A stretch of DNA of 64,000 bases from Flavobacterium suncheonense GH29-5 = DSM 17707 (GCF_000430025.1 NZ_KE387021.1:133434-197433); one strand, 5' to 3'. Positions 1 through 9,276 are shown, counted from the first letter of the stretch. Notes: generated by a model from the sequence alone, not told the origin. Numbers and translations: made by a program.

Positions 1-287
1 TTCAAAAACATTGTTTTCATGTAAGAATACACGTAATTATTATATGCGACAATTCAAAAATATTTCATGTAACTATCTAATTTTCAATTTTTTAAGTAAG
101 AAATATTTTTATTTTAAATGTTCAAAACGTCAAATTTCGGTAAAGTGCAAAAAATCATCGATGAAATGCATCTTTTTTAGCTCTTTTTACTATTACATAT
201 TTTGAACTATAATATACATTATGTAAAATAGAATATTTGTTTGCTTCCATACACTTTATATAGTTTCTTTGCATCAAAGTTTCACGG
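1..287. other. AT-rich leader region without a supported gene
   Basis: This is a very AT-rich stretch before the EamA transporter gene. Short open frames cross it on both strands, but their composition is that of non-coding DNA, and none has a recognisable protein pattern. A near-match to the flavobacterial -7 box (TA, four T, G) lies about 90 bases before the transporter start. I see no RNA gene or repeat here. Confidence 0.5.
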
Positions 288-1154
288 ATGTTATATATAG
301 TACTCAGTGTGTTGTGCAGCGTATCTGTTGCTGCCCTTCTTAAGCTCACAAAGAAATTTCAAATTCCGGTAGAACCGATTGTAACGCTCAATTATATTAC
401 AGCGCTGTTGCTGAGTTATTATTTGTTTGCGCCGGATATTCAAAAATTCTCAGCTTCTGAAATTCCCTGGCATATTTACATTCCGTTGGTTGTATTATTG
501 CCGACGGTATTTATATTCCTGGGAATGTCCGTAAAAAATATCGGAATTGTAAAAACGGATATTGCCCAACGTTTGTCCTTGTTTATTTCAATATTAGCCG
601 CGTATTTTATTTTTAATGAAAATATCGGAGTTTTAAAGCTATCCGGATTAGCTGTCGGATTTTCAGCCATATTTTTAACACTTCATAAAAAAAATAAAAA
701 CACTTCAAAATCAAACAATTGGCTGTATCCATGCATCGTTTTTATCGGATTTGGCGTAATTGATGTTTTCTTCAAAAAAGTGGCACAACAGCAACAGATT
801 CCTTTTACAACCTCTTTATTTTATATTTTCTCAGGCGCTTTGTCCATATCGCTGCTGATAAGTCTATTTTACATAATTAAGAAGTCATATAAATTGAATC
901 GTAAAACGCTTTACGCCGGTATTTTATTAGGATTGCTGAATTTCGGCAACATTTATTTTTATCTGCAGGCGCATAAATCCTTGTCACAGAATCCGTCTAC
1001 TGTTTTTGCGTCCATGAATTTCGGTGTTATTGTTTTGGGCAGTTTAGTCGGTGTTGTCCTATTTAAGGAAAAGCTCAGTAAAATAAACTATATTGGAATT
1101 TCGTTAGCATTGATAGCGGTTGCTCTGATAACCTTATCCCAACTTTACGTTTGA
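288..1154 (+). CDS. EamA/DMT-family membrane transporter
   Basis: A 288-residue integral membrane protein made almost entirely of hydrophobic segments; about ten can be picked out, as in the drug/metabolite transporter (DMT) superfamily. The protein splits into two similar halves, residues 1-140 and 150-288, each ending in a hydrophobic helix followed by a short charged tail, as expected of tandem EamA domains. A conserved helix carrying 'FKEKLSKINYIGISL' lies near the end, a typical EamA ending. Members export metabolites or amino acids across the inner membrane; the substrate cannot be told from sequence. The gene stands alone, 109 bases before an unrelated gene, and is followed by a weak hairpin. 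The ATG at 288 is used because the first membrane helix starts directly after it. Confidence 0.85.
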   Translation: MLYIVLSVLCSVSVAALLKLTKKFQIPVEPIVTLNYITALLLSYYLFAPDIQKFSASEIPWHIYIPLVVLLPTVFIFLGMSVKNIGIVKTDIAQRLSLFISILAAYFIFNENIGVLKLSGLAVGFSAIFLTLHKKNKNTSKSNNWLYPCIVFIGFGVIDVFFKKVAQQQQIPFTTSLFYIFSGALSISLLISLFYIIKKSYKLNRKTLYAGILLGLLNFGNIYFYLQAHKSLSQNPSTVFASMNFGVIVLGSLVGVVLFKEKLSKINYIGISLALIAVALITLSQLYV

Positions 1155-1177
1155 GAGGCAGGGCTTCCCTCCTTTTT
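1155..1177 (+). terminator. weak intrinsic terminator after the EamA gene
   Basis: An interrupted GC-rich stem (aggg / ccct with a three-base loop, flanked by a gagg / cctt extension with one bulged C) directly follows the stop codon and runs into five T. It is short and imperfect, so termination may be inefficient. Confidence 0.4.
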
Positions 1178-1263
1178 ATATTCAATAAAAATTATTATTT
1201 TTAAGAACTAATGTTGTTTTTGATAAGCCTGCGCTGTTCAGAAACTTAAAGAACCGAAATGCC

Positions 1264-3183
1264 ATGAAAAACCCAATTGCCGAACGTATAGCTGATTTTT
1301 TAAAGCATTACCCGCCTTTTTCCAGTTTGCAATACACCGAATTAGTGGCTATTGCCGAACATATTAAAGTGGTCTATCTGGAGAAAAACCAGATTCTTTT
1401 TAAAATTGGTGATCCTACACACGATTCCTTTTATGTTGTGGCTTCCGGTGCTATTGGTTTATCGGTCATTTCCGATGCGGAAGAAACCTTAATCGACAAA
1501 TGTGACGAAGGTGATATCTTAGGATTACGTCCGTTTTTCGCCAAGAACAACTATCTGATGACGGCAAAATCCCGCGAGGATTCAATTGTTTACGCCATTC
1601 CTATTGAAACTTTCCGACCTTATGTTGCCGGTAACACTCATGTTTTGAGCTTTTTGCTCGAAAGTTTTGCTTCCAACACCCGAAATCCTTACGACAAAGA
1701 CAATCGCGGTAAGTTAATTTCCGAAAACATCATTTTCAACGAACAGAGCGCTACGGATATCCAATATTTTCAGCCGATTAAATATACCAAAAATCCAATT
1801 ACGGCAAGTACCCACGATGTGATCCGCCATATTGCGCAGACTATGGCGAGCCGTCAGATCGGAAGTGTAATCATTCAGGAAAACCAGATGCCGATTGGTA
1901 TTGTTACCGATTTTGAACTGACATCAAAAATAGCTACCGGACAATTTTCCATAGACACTACGGCAGAAAAAATCATGACAACTCCGGTGGTAACCGTTCC
2001 GGAGGATATTTCCATTGCCGAGGCGCAAATGATGATGCTGAAACACAACGTCGGCTATTTGTGTGTAACGCGCGACGGTACTGAAAAAGGAATCATTACG
2101 GGAATTATTTCCGAGCATGATGTTGTGGCTGCTCAAGCGAACAATCCGGGCGTTTTGCTGAAACAGGCCAAAAGAGCCAACCGTTCCAAAGAGTTAAAAG
2201 TTGTTCGCGATAAATTAACCGATCTGATTCAGAATTCGATTGATAAAAACATCCCGATTTCCCATATTACAAGCGTTGCAAGCGAAATTAATAATGCCAT
2301 CAGCAGAAGAGCGATTGAACTGGGTATTGAAAAAACAGGAACGCCACCCGTTCGTTTTGCCTGGTTTAGTTTAGGCAGTCAAGGCCGCAGGGAGCAATTG
2401 CTGATGACTGACATTAACAATTCCCTTGTTTTTGAAGACGTTCCTGCCGAAAAATACGATGAAGTAAAAAACTATTTTTTACAACTATCCGAAAGAGTTC
2501 TGGAAACCTTTGAAAAAATTGGATTTGAAAAAAGTCCGCAAGGTTCCAATTCTAATAATGAACTTTGGTGTAAATCATTGACAGACTGGATAAAACAATA
2601 CAATACCTGGATTAATACTCCAGGTGAAAAAGGCATTCATTTAAGTACTATTTTCTTCGATTACGATTTTGTCTACGGCGATCCGTTTATTGAAAAAGCG
2701 TTAACTGACGAGATTTTTGCAAGTGCCAACAACAATCATTTGTTTTATGCATTTTTGGGAACTGATGCGATTAAAAAACCGGCGCCGCTTGGGTTTTTCC
2801 GTCAGTTTTTACTGGAACAGGACGAAGAACACAAGGATACTTTCGACATTAAAAGCCGTGCGATTACACCTTTGGTAGATGCTGCAAGGGTTTTTGCCAT
2901 CAGCCGGGATATTCGCGGTATAACCAACACCTATCAGCGCTATAAAAAATTAGCCGATCTGGAACCGCAAAATGCCGATTTGTATTTAGAATGTGCCGAA
3001 GCCTTTCACACCTTACACTGGTTCAGAACCGAAGAAGGTCTGAAAACCGACTCCGGCGGACAATACATCAATCTGGAAGAATTGACAAAAGTAGACAAAG
3101 TAAAACTTAAAAATTGCTTCCAGCCGATAAATGACATACAGGATTTAATTAAAAACCGATTCCAATTAACTTATTTCACATAA
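1264..3183 (+). CDS. cNMP-binding / CBS-pair / DUF294 nucleotidyltransferase-like protein
   Basis: A 639-residue cytoplasmic protein with three parts: a cyclic-nucleotide-binding-like beta-roll (about residues 15-130), a CBS pair (about 175-290, with 'GIVTDFELTSK' and 'GIISEHDVVAA') and a DUF294 nucleotidyltransferase-like domain with its C-terminal partner (about 330-639). The family resembles GlnD-type enzymes and is thought to sense nucleotides. The nucleotidyltransferase motif reads GSQGRREQ (371-378) followed by TDINN. The first metal Asp is D383, but the second, normally in TDQDN, is N385. Loss of one metal ligand suggests weak or no transferase activity. Only three bases separate this gene from the exonuclease gene behind it, so the two are very likely co-transcribed and functionally paired. 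The exact ligand is unknown. Confidence 0.85.
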   Translation: MKNPIAERIADFLKHYPPFSSLQYTELVAIAEHIKVVYLEKNQILFKIGDPTHDSFYVVASGAIGLSVISDAEETLIDKCDEGDILGLRPFFAKNNYLMTAKSREDSIVYAIPIETFRPYVAGNTHVLSFLLESFASNTRNPYDKDNRGKLISENIIFNEQSATDIQYFQPIKYTKNPITASTHDVIRHIAQTMASRQIGSVIIQENQMPIGIVTDFELTSKIATGQFSIDTTAEKIMTTPVVTVPEDISIAEAQMMMLKHNVGYLCVTRDGTEKGIITGIISEHDVVAAQANNPGVLLKQAKRANRSKELKVVRDKLTDLIQNSIDKNIPISHITSVASEINNAISRRAIELGIEKTGTPPVRFAWFSLGSQGRREQLLMTDINNSLVFEDVPAEKYDEVKNYFLQLSERVLETFEKIGFEKSPQGSNSNNELWCKSLTDWIKQYNTWINTPGEKGIHLSTIFFDYDFVYGDPFIEKALTDEIFASANNNHLFYAFLGTDAIKKPAPLGFFRQFLLEQDEEHKDTFDIKSRAITPLVDAARVFAISRDIRGITNTYQRYKKLADLEPQNADLYLECAEAFHTLHWFRTEEGLKTDSGGQYINLEELTKVDKVKLKNCFQPINDIQDLIKNRFQLTYFT

Positions 3184-3186
3184 TTT

Positions 3187-3789
3187 ATGCTAGACTGGCT
3201 AACAGGTAAAGGCGATCCCGATTTCTGGAAAAAGTATTCCGAAAGTTTCGATAAAGCTGATGCAAACGCACCGGTTCGCTATATCGTGTTCGATTGCGAA
3301 AAAACAGGACAAGACTGGAAAGAAGATCATATTTTATCCATTGGCTGCGTCGGTGTTGAAAATGATGCTATTAAAGTAGGCGATTTTTTTGAAGTATTCA
3401 TAGCCGACCACAAAGAAAAACATGAAAACGAAGCCGTGGAAAAACTGTTTAAGGTAAACACCGATGCTATTCCTGAAACTGAAGCCATGATAAAATTCAT
3501 TGGTTTTATTAAAAATGCAACGCTGGTTGGCCACAGTACCAATCTCGATATTGAAATGATCAATCAGGCGCTTAAACGAATGAATCTCGGAAAACTGAAA
3601 AACGAAGCCATCGACATTAACGTCATGCACCAGCGTTTAAAAAACCTTTCTGAAGATCAGTATCATACACTCGATCAGCTTTGTGACATCTATAAAGTCA
3701 AGAAAAACAGTCGAAGTACAGCGTCCGGCGATGCTTATTCATCCGCTTTGGTTTTCCTGAAGCTGCGGAAAAAGCTGAAAATGAAATAA
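3187..3789 (+). CDS. DnaQ-like (DEDD) 3'-5' exonuclease domain protein
   Basis: A 200-residue protein of the RNase T / DnaQ exonuclease fold. ExoI is seen as 'FDCEKTG' (D36, E38), ExoII as 'GHSTNLD' (D121), and ExoIII would be 'RSTASGD' (D182). In DEDDh enzymes a His sits five residues before the last Asp; here that place holds S177, so the general base appears to be missing. Four acidic metal ligands remain. The first 30 residues (rich in D, K and W) form a short extension before the fold. The gene is coupled to the CBS/DUF294 gene and ends at a terminator shared with acs. A nucleic-acid or nucleotide substrate is likely from the family, but activity is doubtful because of the substitution. 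Confidence 0.8.
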   Translation: MLDWLTGKGDPDFWKKYSESFDKADANAPVRYIVFDCEKTGQDWKEDHILSIGCVGVENDAIKVGDFFEVFIADHKEKHENEAVEKLFKVNTDAIPETEAMIKFIGFIKNATLVGHSTNLDIEMINQALKRMNLGKLKNEAIDINVMHQRLKNLSEDQYHTLDQLCDIYKVKKNSRSTASGDAYSSALVFLKLRKKLKMK

Positions 3790-3790
3790 A

Positions 3791-3816
3791 AAAGCCCTGT
3801 AATTCAGGGCTTTTTC
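3791..3816. terminator. bidirectional intrinsic terminator
   Basis: A perfect nine-base-pair stem (aaagccctg / cagggcttt) with a five-base loop lies between the convergent exonuclease and acs genes. T runs on one strand and A runs on the other allow it to stop transcription from both sides. Confidence 0.85.
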
Positions 3817-3817
3817 T

Positions 3818-5725
3818 TTATACTCGGTTGCTTTTAATTTCATCTACAATTTCAGGATTCAGCAAGGTGGTGGTATCGCCGAAATTTGAGAAATCGCCTT
3901 CCGCAATCTTACGGAGAATACGGCGCATGATTTTACCCGAACGCGTTTTCGGCAATCCGCTTACGAACTGAATTTTATCTAATTTCGCAATTGGCCCGAT
4001 ATGACTGGAAATATGCTCATTGATTTCTCTGGTCAGATTATCACGGTCGCGGTATTCACCGGTTTCCTTCAAAATAATAAAGCCGTAAAGTGCGTTTCCT
4101 TTAATGTCGTGAGGGAAACCAACAATAGCCGATTCGGCTACAGCCGGATGTTCGTTAATCGCATCTTCAATAGGTGCGGTTCCTAAATTGTGTCCGGAAA
4201 CAATGACCACATCGTCTACCCTTCCGGTGATTCGGTAATAGCCTACTTCATCGCGTAAAGCCCCGTCACCGGTGAAATATTTACCCGGGAAAGCGGAAAA
4301 ATACGTTTCTTTATAACGCTCATGATCGCCCCAAATTGTTCGCGCCATCGACGGCCAAGGAAATTTGATACACAAACTTCCAACCACCTGATTACCTTCA
4401 ATTTCATTGCGCTTTTCGTCCATTAAAACCGGCTGAATTCCCGGTAATGGCAACGTGGCATAAGTTGGTTTTGTGGGCGTTACAAACGGAATTGGTGAAA
4501 TCATGATGCTTCCAGTTTCGGTTTGCCACCAGGTATCCACAACCGGACATTTTTTCTTTCCGACGTGATCGTTGTACCAGTGCCAGGCTTCCTCATTGAT
4601 GGGTTCTCCTACCGAACCGATAACTTTCAGGGTTGACAAATCGTATTTATCCACCCATTCATCATTCTCTTTGGCCAAAGAACGGATAGCGGTTGGCGCT
4701 GTATAAAACTGTGTTACTTTGTGCTTGTCGATTACTTCCCAGAAACGACCGAAGTCAGGATAAGACGGAATACCTTCGAAAATTACGGTGGTTGCACCGT
4801 TTAAAAGCGGTCCGTATAAAATATAAGAATGCCCGGTAATCCAGCCGATATCCGCCGTACACCAGAAAATATCGTTCTCTTCGTAATTGAAAATGTTTTT
4901 AAAAGAATACGCGGTTTGTACCATGTATCCTGCCGTTGTATGCAACATTCCTTTCGGTTTACCTGTTGAACCTGAAGTATATAAGATGAATAACGGATCT
5001 TCCGCATCCATGATTTCAGCCACACAGTTCGGAACAGCCGCATCTACAAGCGGTTGTAACCATTGGTCGCGACCTTCTTTCATGTTTACCGCTGTATTGG
5101 TTCTTTTTGCTACTAATACTTTTGTTACCGAAGGACATTTTTCCAGTGCTTCGTCTATAATTCCTTTTAAATCAATCGATTTGTTTCCGCGGAATGCACC
5201 GTCTGAAGTAATGACCATTTTACATTCACAGTCAATAATTCTGGAAGCTACAGCCGAAGCCGAAAAACCGGCAAAAACCACCGAATGAATCGCACCAATT
5301 CGCGCACAAGCCAAAACCGAAACCGCTAATTCCGGAATCATTGGAAGATAAATACAAACCCGGTCACCTTTTTTGATACCTTGTTCACGTAGCACGTTTG
5401 CCATTTTGGATACGCGGTCGTAAAGGTCATTGTACGAAATATGCTGAGCGGCTTCTTCCGGATTATTCGGTTCAAAAATGATGGCCGTTTTGTCGCCTCG
5501 CTTGGCTAAATGTCTGTCAATACAATTTTTAACGATGTTAACTTTCGCATCTGTGAACCATTTTACCTGAGCTTCTCCCATGTCGAAATCCAGTACTTTA
5601 TCCCAACCCTGATACCACACGAAGTTTTCTTCGGCAATTTTTCCCCAGAATTTACGGGGTTCGCGTATGGATTTGTTGTAATGCTTAAAATATTGCTCAA
5701 GGTTGTTTATCTTATAGTAGCTCAT
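3818..5725 (-). CDS. acs: acetyl-CoA synthetase (AMP-forming)
   Basis: A 635-residue enzyme that makes acetyl-CoA from acetate, ATP and CoA through acetyl-AMP. The ANL-superfamily motifs are all present: P-loop YTSGSTGKPKGM (249-260), WWQTETG (399-405) carrying the acetate-pocket Trp, TGDGALRDEVGYY and GRVDDVVIVSGH (about 485-512), and the C-terminal PKTRSGKIMRR with K598, the lysine that is regulated by acetylation in characterised homologues. Length matches the family (about 640-660). The gene is divergent from the aromatic cluster with 182 bases between them, and convergent with the exonuclease gene. Together with the acetate-type CoA-transferase near 30 kb it indicates active acetate metabolism. 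Confidence 0.97.
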   Translation of the reverse strand: MSYYKINNLEQYFKHYNKSIREPRKFWGKIAEENFVWYQGWDKVLDFDMGEAQVKWFTDAKVNIVKNCIDRHLAKRGDKTAIIFEPNNPEEAAQHISYNDLYDRVSKMANVLREQGIKKGDRVCIYLPMIPELAVSVLACARIGAIHSVVFAGFSASAVASRIIDCECKMVITSDGAFRGNKSIDLKGIIDEALEKCPSVTKVLVAKRTNTAVNMKEGRDQWLQPLVDAAVPNCVAEIMDAEDPLFILYTSGSTGKPKGMLHTTAGYMVQTAYSFKNIFNYEENDIFWCTADIGWITGHSYILYGPLLNGATTVIFEGIPSYPDFGRFWEVIDKHKVTQFYTAPTAIRSLAKENDEWVDKYDLSTLKVIGSVGEPINEEAWHWYNDHVGKKKCPVVDTWWQTETGSIMISPIPFVTPTKPTYATLPLPGIQPVLMDEKRNEIEGNQVVGSLCIKFPWPSMARTIWGDHERYKETYFSAFPGKYFTGDGALRDEVGYYRITGRVDDVVIVSGHNLGTAPIEDAINEHPAVAESAIVGFPHDIKGNALYGFIILKETGEYRDRDNLTREINEHISSHIGPIAKLDKIQFVSGLPKTRSGKIMRRILRKIAEGDFSNFGDTTTLLNPEIVDEIKSNRV

Positions 5726-5907
5726 AACTGTAATTTTAAGTTGACAATTTACAGAAATCCTTTCAAAACATAAAACTTTTTGAACATCGATTTCCCTATG
5801 GTTTATTGCTTATTTATGCCCTTTATTTTTTTAACAAAAAGGCTTTGTTATTTACTATTACTATTTGGATATTTTTCCTTAATTTGTAAAAAAAGTATAA
5901 AACTATT
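5726..5907. promoter_or_regulatory. divergent promoter region, acs / aromatic cluster
   Basis: This 182-base AT-rich spacer must hold the promoters of both acs (minus) and the 12-kb aromatic gene cluster (plus). A -7-like box with one mismatch (TTAATTTG, 5879-5886) lies 22 bases before the first ATG on the plus strand, but no -33 TTG stands at the usual distance. No clear operator palindrome was found, and no regulator gene adjoins the region. Confidence 0.45.
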
Positions 5908-6513
5908 ATGGACTTTGATCCCCAGCTAATTGATCAAAAAGCAACGTATAAATTATTAACCGGTGCAGTTATCCCGAGGCCAATCGGCTGGATTTCCACC
6001 ATCAGTAAAGACGGCATACCAAATCTTGCCCCTTTTTCCTTTTTTAATGCAGTTGGAGAAGATCCGCCGCACGTAATGTTTTCAACTGTCCGGCCAAATA
6101 ACAGCAACAAAGATACTTTAAACAACGTCCTGGAAACGGGTCAGTTTGTGGTTAATATGGTGGTGGAAGAAATTGTGGAAAAAATGAATACAACTTCTCA
6201 GGCTGTCAGCCCGGATATTAATGAATTTGAATTGGCAGGACTTACTCCCACTCCATCAGTTAAGGTGAAAGCCCCGAGAGTATTGGAAAGCCCTGTCAAC
6301 ATGGAATGTGAATTAGTACACCATTATACTTTAGAAGACAGCAAACACGGTGGCGCAACCATTATTGTCGGAAGAATTGTTATGTTTCATGTAGACGAAA
6401 GCGTTTTACTGGACGATTTCAAAATCAACATGGAAACTTATAAACCTGTGGCCCGTTTAGCCGGCTCGAATTATTCAAAATTAGGCGAAATTTTCTCCAT
6501 CAAAAGAACATAA
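5908..6513 (+). CDS. flavin reductase family protein (FMN-binding split barrel)
   Basis: A 201-residue protein of the DIM6/NTAB flavin-reductase-like family. The N-terminal half carries the usual pattern: 'GAVIPRPIGWIST' followed by 'NLAPFSFFNAVGEDPPHVMFS', where the backbone binds FMN, then 'NDTLNN..TGQFVVNMV'-like residues (here KDTLNNVLETGQFVVN). Members reduce or bind FMN with NAD(P)H, and some act on aromatic substrates. It is the first gene of the aromatic cluster and is followed after one base by the SRPBCC gene, which points to translational coupling. It could feed reduced flavin to a cluster enzyme, or act directly on a pathway intermediate; sequence alone does not decide. Confidence 0.85.
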   Translation: MDFDPQLIDQKATYKLLTGAVIPRPIGWISTISKDGIPNLAPFSFFNAVGEDPPHVMFSTVRPNNSNKDTLNNVLETGQFVVNMVVEEIVEKMNTTSQAVSPDINEFELAGLTPTPSVKVKAPRVLESPVNMECELVHHYTLEDSKHGGATIIVGRIVMFHVDESVLLDDFKINMETYKPVARLAGSNYSKLGEIFSIKRT

Positions 6514-6514
6514 A

Positions 6515-6970
6515 ATGACACCGAAAAAATTAGCAATAAACGTCGCTATGCAAATTCAAAAACCTGTGAACGAGGTATTTGAAGCAATTGTCAACCCTGA
6601 AAAAATGACTAATTATTTCATTTCCGAAAGCACCGGAAGAATGGAAGAAGGCAAAAACCTGATCTGGAAATTCCCCGAATTCGATTTCGAATGCCCGGTT
6701 CGTGTAGGTAAGATAGAACAAAACAACTACATCTCCTACTATTGGGAAAACTCCGGTAATGAATTGTTGGTGGAAATTACGTTATCCGAAAGTCTTAATG
6801 GCTCCACATTGGTATCGATTTCCGAAAAAGAAATGGAAAACAACGAAGCCGGTTTAAAATGGCTGTCCGGCAATTCCTTCGGCTGGTCCAATTTCTTAGC
6901 TTGCTTAAAAGCCTATTTAGAATACGGAATCAATCTCAGAAAAGGTTCCTTTGATTTTATGAACAAATAA
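6515..6970 (+). CDS. SRPBCC / AHSA1-like domain protein
   Basis: A 151-residue single-domain protein of the START/SRPBCC fold, a small hydrophobic ligand-binding cavity. The N-terminus 'IQKPVNEVFEAIVNPEKMTNYF' is the standard first strand and helices, 'WKFPEFDFECPVRV' follows, and the C-terminal long helix includes 'GWSNFLACLKAYLEYG', all typical of AHSA1-like members. It is wedged between the flavin reductase gene (one base) and the monooxygenase-OYE gene (two bases), so it belongs to the aromatic operon. Such proteins may bind aromatic acids or catalyse small aromatic reactions, but no catalytic residue can be assigned. Its role in the pathway is unknown. Confidence 0.8.
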   Translation: MTPKKLAINVAMQIQKPVNEVFEAIVNPEKMTNYFISESTGRMEEGKNLIWKFPEFDFECPVRVGKIEQNNYISYYWENSGNELLVEITLSESLNGSTLVSISEKEMENNEAGLKWLSGNSFGWSNFLACLKAYLEYGINLRKGSFDFMNK

Positions 6971-6972
6971 TT

Positions 6973-9276
6973 ATGAAAATAACCGTAATTGGTGGCGGCC
7001 CGGGTGGTCTCTACTTTTCCATATTAACCAAAAAAGCCCTTCCCGATTGTCAGATTGATGTTTACGAACGCAACAAAGCCGACGACAGTTTCGGTTTCGG
7101 TGTTGTGTTTTCCGATGAAACCTTGGGCGAATTCCTTACACGCGACACAAAATCGTATGAATTAATCCGAAGTAAATTTGCCTATTGGGACGACATCGTA
7201 GTAGCGCGTAACGGAGAAAAAGTAAGCATTTCCGGAAACGGATTCTGCGGCTGTTCCAGAAAAACGTTATTACAGCTTTTGCAACAACGATGTACTGAAG
7301 AAGGTGTAAATCTTCATTTTGAAACCGATGTTACGGATTTGTCTCAATTCAAAGACAGCGACATTATTGTAGCAGCAGACGGCATCGGAAGCGCGATTCG
7401 AACTCAATTCGCAGAAGATTTTGGTACATCAGTCAAACTTCAGAAAAACCGATTCGTTTGGTTAGGTTCCACAAAACCTTTAGACGCTTTTACTTATTTC
7501 TTCAGGACTACGGAATTCGGAACTTTCGTGGCACACACTTATCAATATGAAGCCGGCATGAGTACCTGGATTTTCGAATGTTCCAACGAAACCTGGGAAA
7601 AAGCCGGATTTGAAGTAACCAACGAGCAAGACACCATCGATAAAATCGCAAATATCTTCAAAGAAGAATTAGACGGTCATCCGTTGATTACCAACAAATC
7701 GCATTGGCGTCAGTTTCCACATGTTGCCAATGAAAAATGGCACAAAGACAATATTGTTTTGCTGGGTGACGCAAAAGCCACAGCACATTTTTCCATTGGT
7801 TCGGGAACCAAATTAGCAATGGAATGTGCGATTGCTTTGTCTGATGCTGTGGTTGCCAATCAAAACAATGTTTCAGCCGCTTTTGAACACTACGAAAAAG
7901 CCCGAAAAAACCGCGTGGAAATGATACAACACGCCGCAAACGTTTCTTTGGATTGGTTTGAACACATGGATCGTCATATACAGCATGATTTTCAGCAGTT
8001 TGCCTTTGGGGTAATGACACGTTCCAAAAAAGTTACCTTTGAAAACTTAGCCATTCGCGATGCTTCTTATCCTGAAAAAGTACTGTCAGAATTCAATGCT
8101 AAAATCGGTACAGAAACCAATACTCCTGCAGCTTTCACACCTTTTAAATTAAGGGAAATGACATTACAAAACCGCATCGTAATGTCACCGATGGGGCAAT
8201 ATTCAGCAGAAAATGGTGTACCAAATGATTGGCATTTCCAACATTATACCAGTCGTGCAATTGGCGGTGTCGGATTGATTATCGCCGAAATGACCGCTGT
8301 TTCAAAAACCGGAAGAATCACTCCAGGTTGTACAGGCTTATATTCACAAGAACAAATAGTTAACTGGAAACGAATCACAGATTTTATCCACCAAAACACA
8401 CAAACAAAAATAGGAATCCAGTTAGGTCATTCCGGACGAAAAGGAGCGATTAAAAAACCTTGGGAAGGTGCTTCGGAACCAATTAGCAATGCCTGGGAAT
8501 TACTTTCGGCCTCTCCTATTCCGTTTAACGAAAAACTTACAATTCCAAAAGAAATGACTTTGGCCGATATGAATCAGGTAATTTCGGAATTCGTTCAGGC
8601 AACCAAAAATGCCGACGCATCCGGTTTCGATATGATTGAGTTACAGGCACATCACGGTTTTTTGCTGGCTTCTTTTCTGTCGCCTTTAACCAACATCCGA
8701 ACCGATGAATTTGGTGGAAGCATCGAAAACCGTTTAAAATTCCCGCTTCGTGTTTTTACCGAAATGCGTAAAGTGTTTCCGCAAAACAAACCGATGTCCG
8801 TAAGAATCTCGGCTTGTGACTGGGCAGAAAACGGAATTTCGGAAGATGATGTGATTACAATTTCCGAAGCTTTTAAAAATTCCGGAGCCGATATTATCAG
8901 TGTTTCAACCGGAAATACGGTAGCACATCAGAAACCACAAATAGGAAGAATGTGGCAAACGCCTTTTTCGGACATGGTTCGCAACACCGTTCATATTCCG
9001 ACGATTACAGCCGGTTATATTCAGGATATCGATCAGATCAATACGATTTTATTAAACGGTCGGGCGGATTTGGTTTCATTGGGAAGACCATTGCTTTTAG
9101 ATCCGTATTTTGTGAGAAATGCACAGGCTTACGAGAATTTCAGACCGATGGATATTCCGCAGCAATACATGGCCGGAACCACACATTTATATCCGCTGAA
9201 AGCCTCGGAACGAAAAATGGTCGAAGGCATGAAAAAAGCGTTAAAACCGGAAAGTCATAAAATAATTACGAATTAG
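6973..9276 (+). CDS. aryl-CoA FAD monooxygenase fused to an Old-Yellow-Enzyme reductase domain
   Basis: A 767-residue fusion. Residues 1-375 are a group A FAD hydroxylase: dinucleotide motif GGGPGGLYFS (7-16), GD motif at 265-266 ('LLGDAKATAHFSIGSGTKLAMECA' region, 263-286). Residues 387-767 are an FMN-binding TIM barrel of the OYE/NADH:flavin oxidoreductase type ('FTPFKLREMTLQNRIVMSPM', then QLGHSGRKG at 483-491, and 'EFGGSIENRLKFPLRV'). This architecture and length match two characterised enzymes: 2-aminobenzoyl-CoA monooxygenase/reductase and salicylyl-CoA 5-hydroxylase. Both attack C5 of a CoA-activated benzoate. The adjoining aryl-CoA ligase and thioesterase fit that chemistry. Whether the ring carries an amino or hydroxyl group at C2 cannot be read from sequence. 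A short repeat follows the stop codon. Confidence 0.9.
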   Translation: MKITVIGGGPGGLYFSILTKKALPDCQIDVYERNKADDSFGFGVVFSDETLGEFLTRDTKSYELIRSKFAYWDDIVVARNGEKVSISGNGFCGCSRKTLLQLLQQRCTEEGVNLHFETDVTDLSQFKDSDIIVAADGIGSAIRTQFAEDFGTSVKLQKNRFVWLGSTKPLDAFTYFFRTTEFGTFVAHTYQYEAGMSTWIFECSNETWEKAGFEVTNEQDTIDKIANIFKEELDGHPLITNKSHWRQFPHVANEKWHKDNIVLLGDAKATAHFSIGSGTKLAMECAIALSDAVVANQNNVSAAFEHYEKARKNRVEMIQHAANVSLDWFEHMDRHIQHDFQQFAFGVMTRSKKVTFENLAIRDASYPEKVLSEFNAKIGTETNTPAAFTPFKLREMTLQNRIVMSPMGQYSAENGVPNDWHFQHYTSRAIGGVGLIIAEMTAVSKTGRITPGCTGLYSQEQIVNWKRITDFIHQNTQTKIGIQLGHSGRKGAIKKPWEGASEPISNAWELLSASPIPFNEKLTIPKEMTLADMNQVISEFVQATKNADASGFDMIELQAHHGFLLASFLSPLTNIRTDEFGGSIENRLKFPLRVFTEMRKVFPQNKPMSVRISACDWAENGISEDDVITISEAFKNSGADIISVSTGNTVAHQKPQIGRMWQTPFSDMVRNTVHIPTITAGYIQDIDQINTILLNGRADLVSLGRPLLLDPYFVRNAQAYENFRPMDIPQQYMAGTTHLYPLKASERKMVEGMKKALKPESHKIITN

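Noticed and set aside
4887..5288. 133-codon plus-strand frame inside acs
   Set aside because: It is antisense to a highly conserved part of acs and is an artefact of its codon use.
8952..9260. 102-codon frame inside the monooxygenase-OYE gene
   Set aside because: It is an alternative frame of the conserved FMN-barrel end and has no family features.
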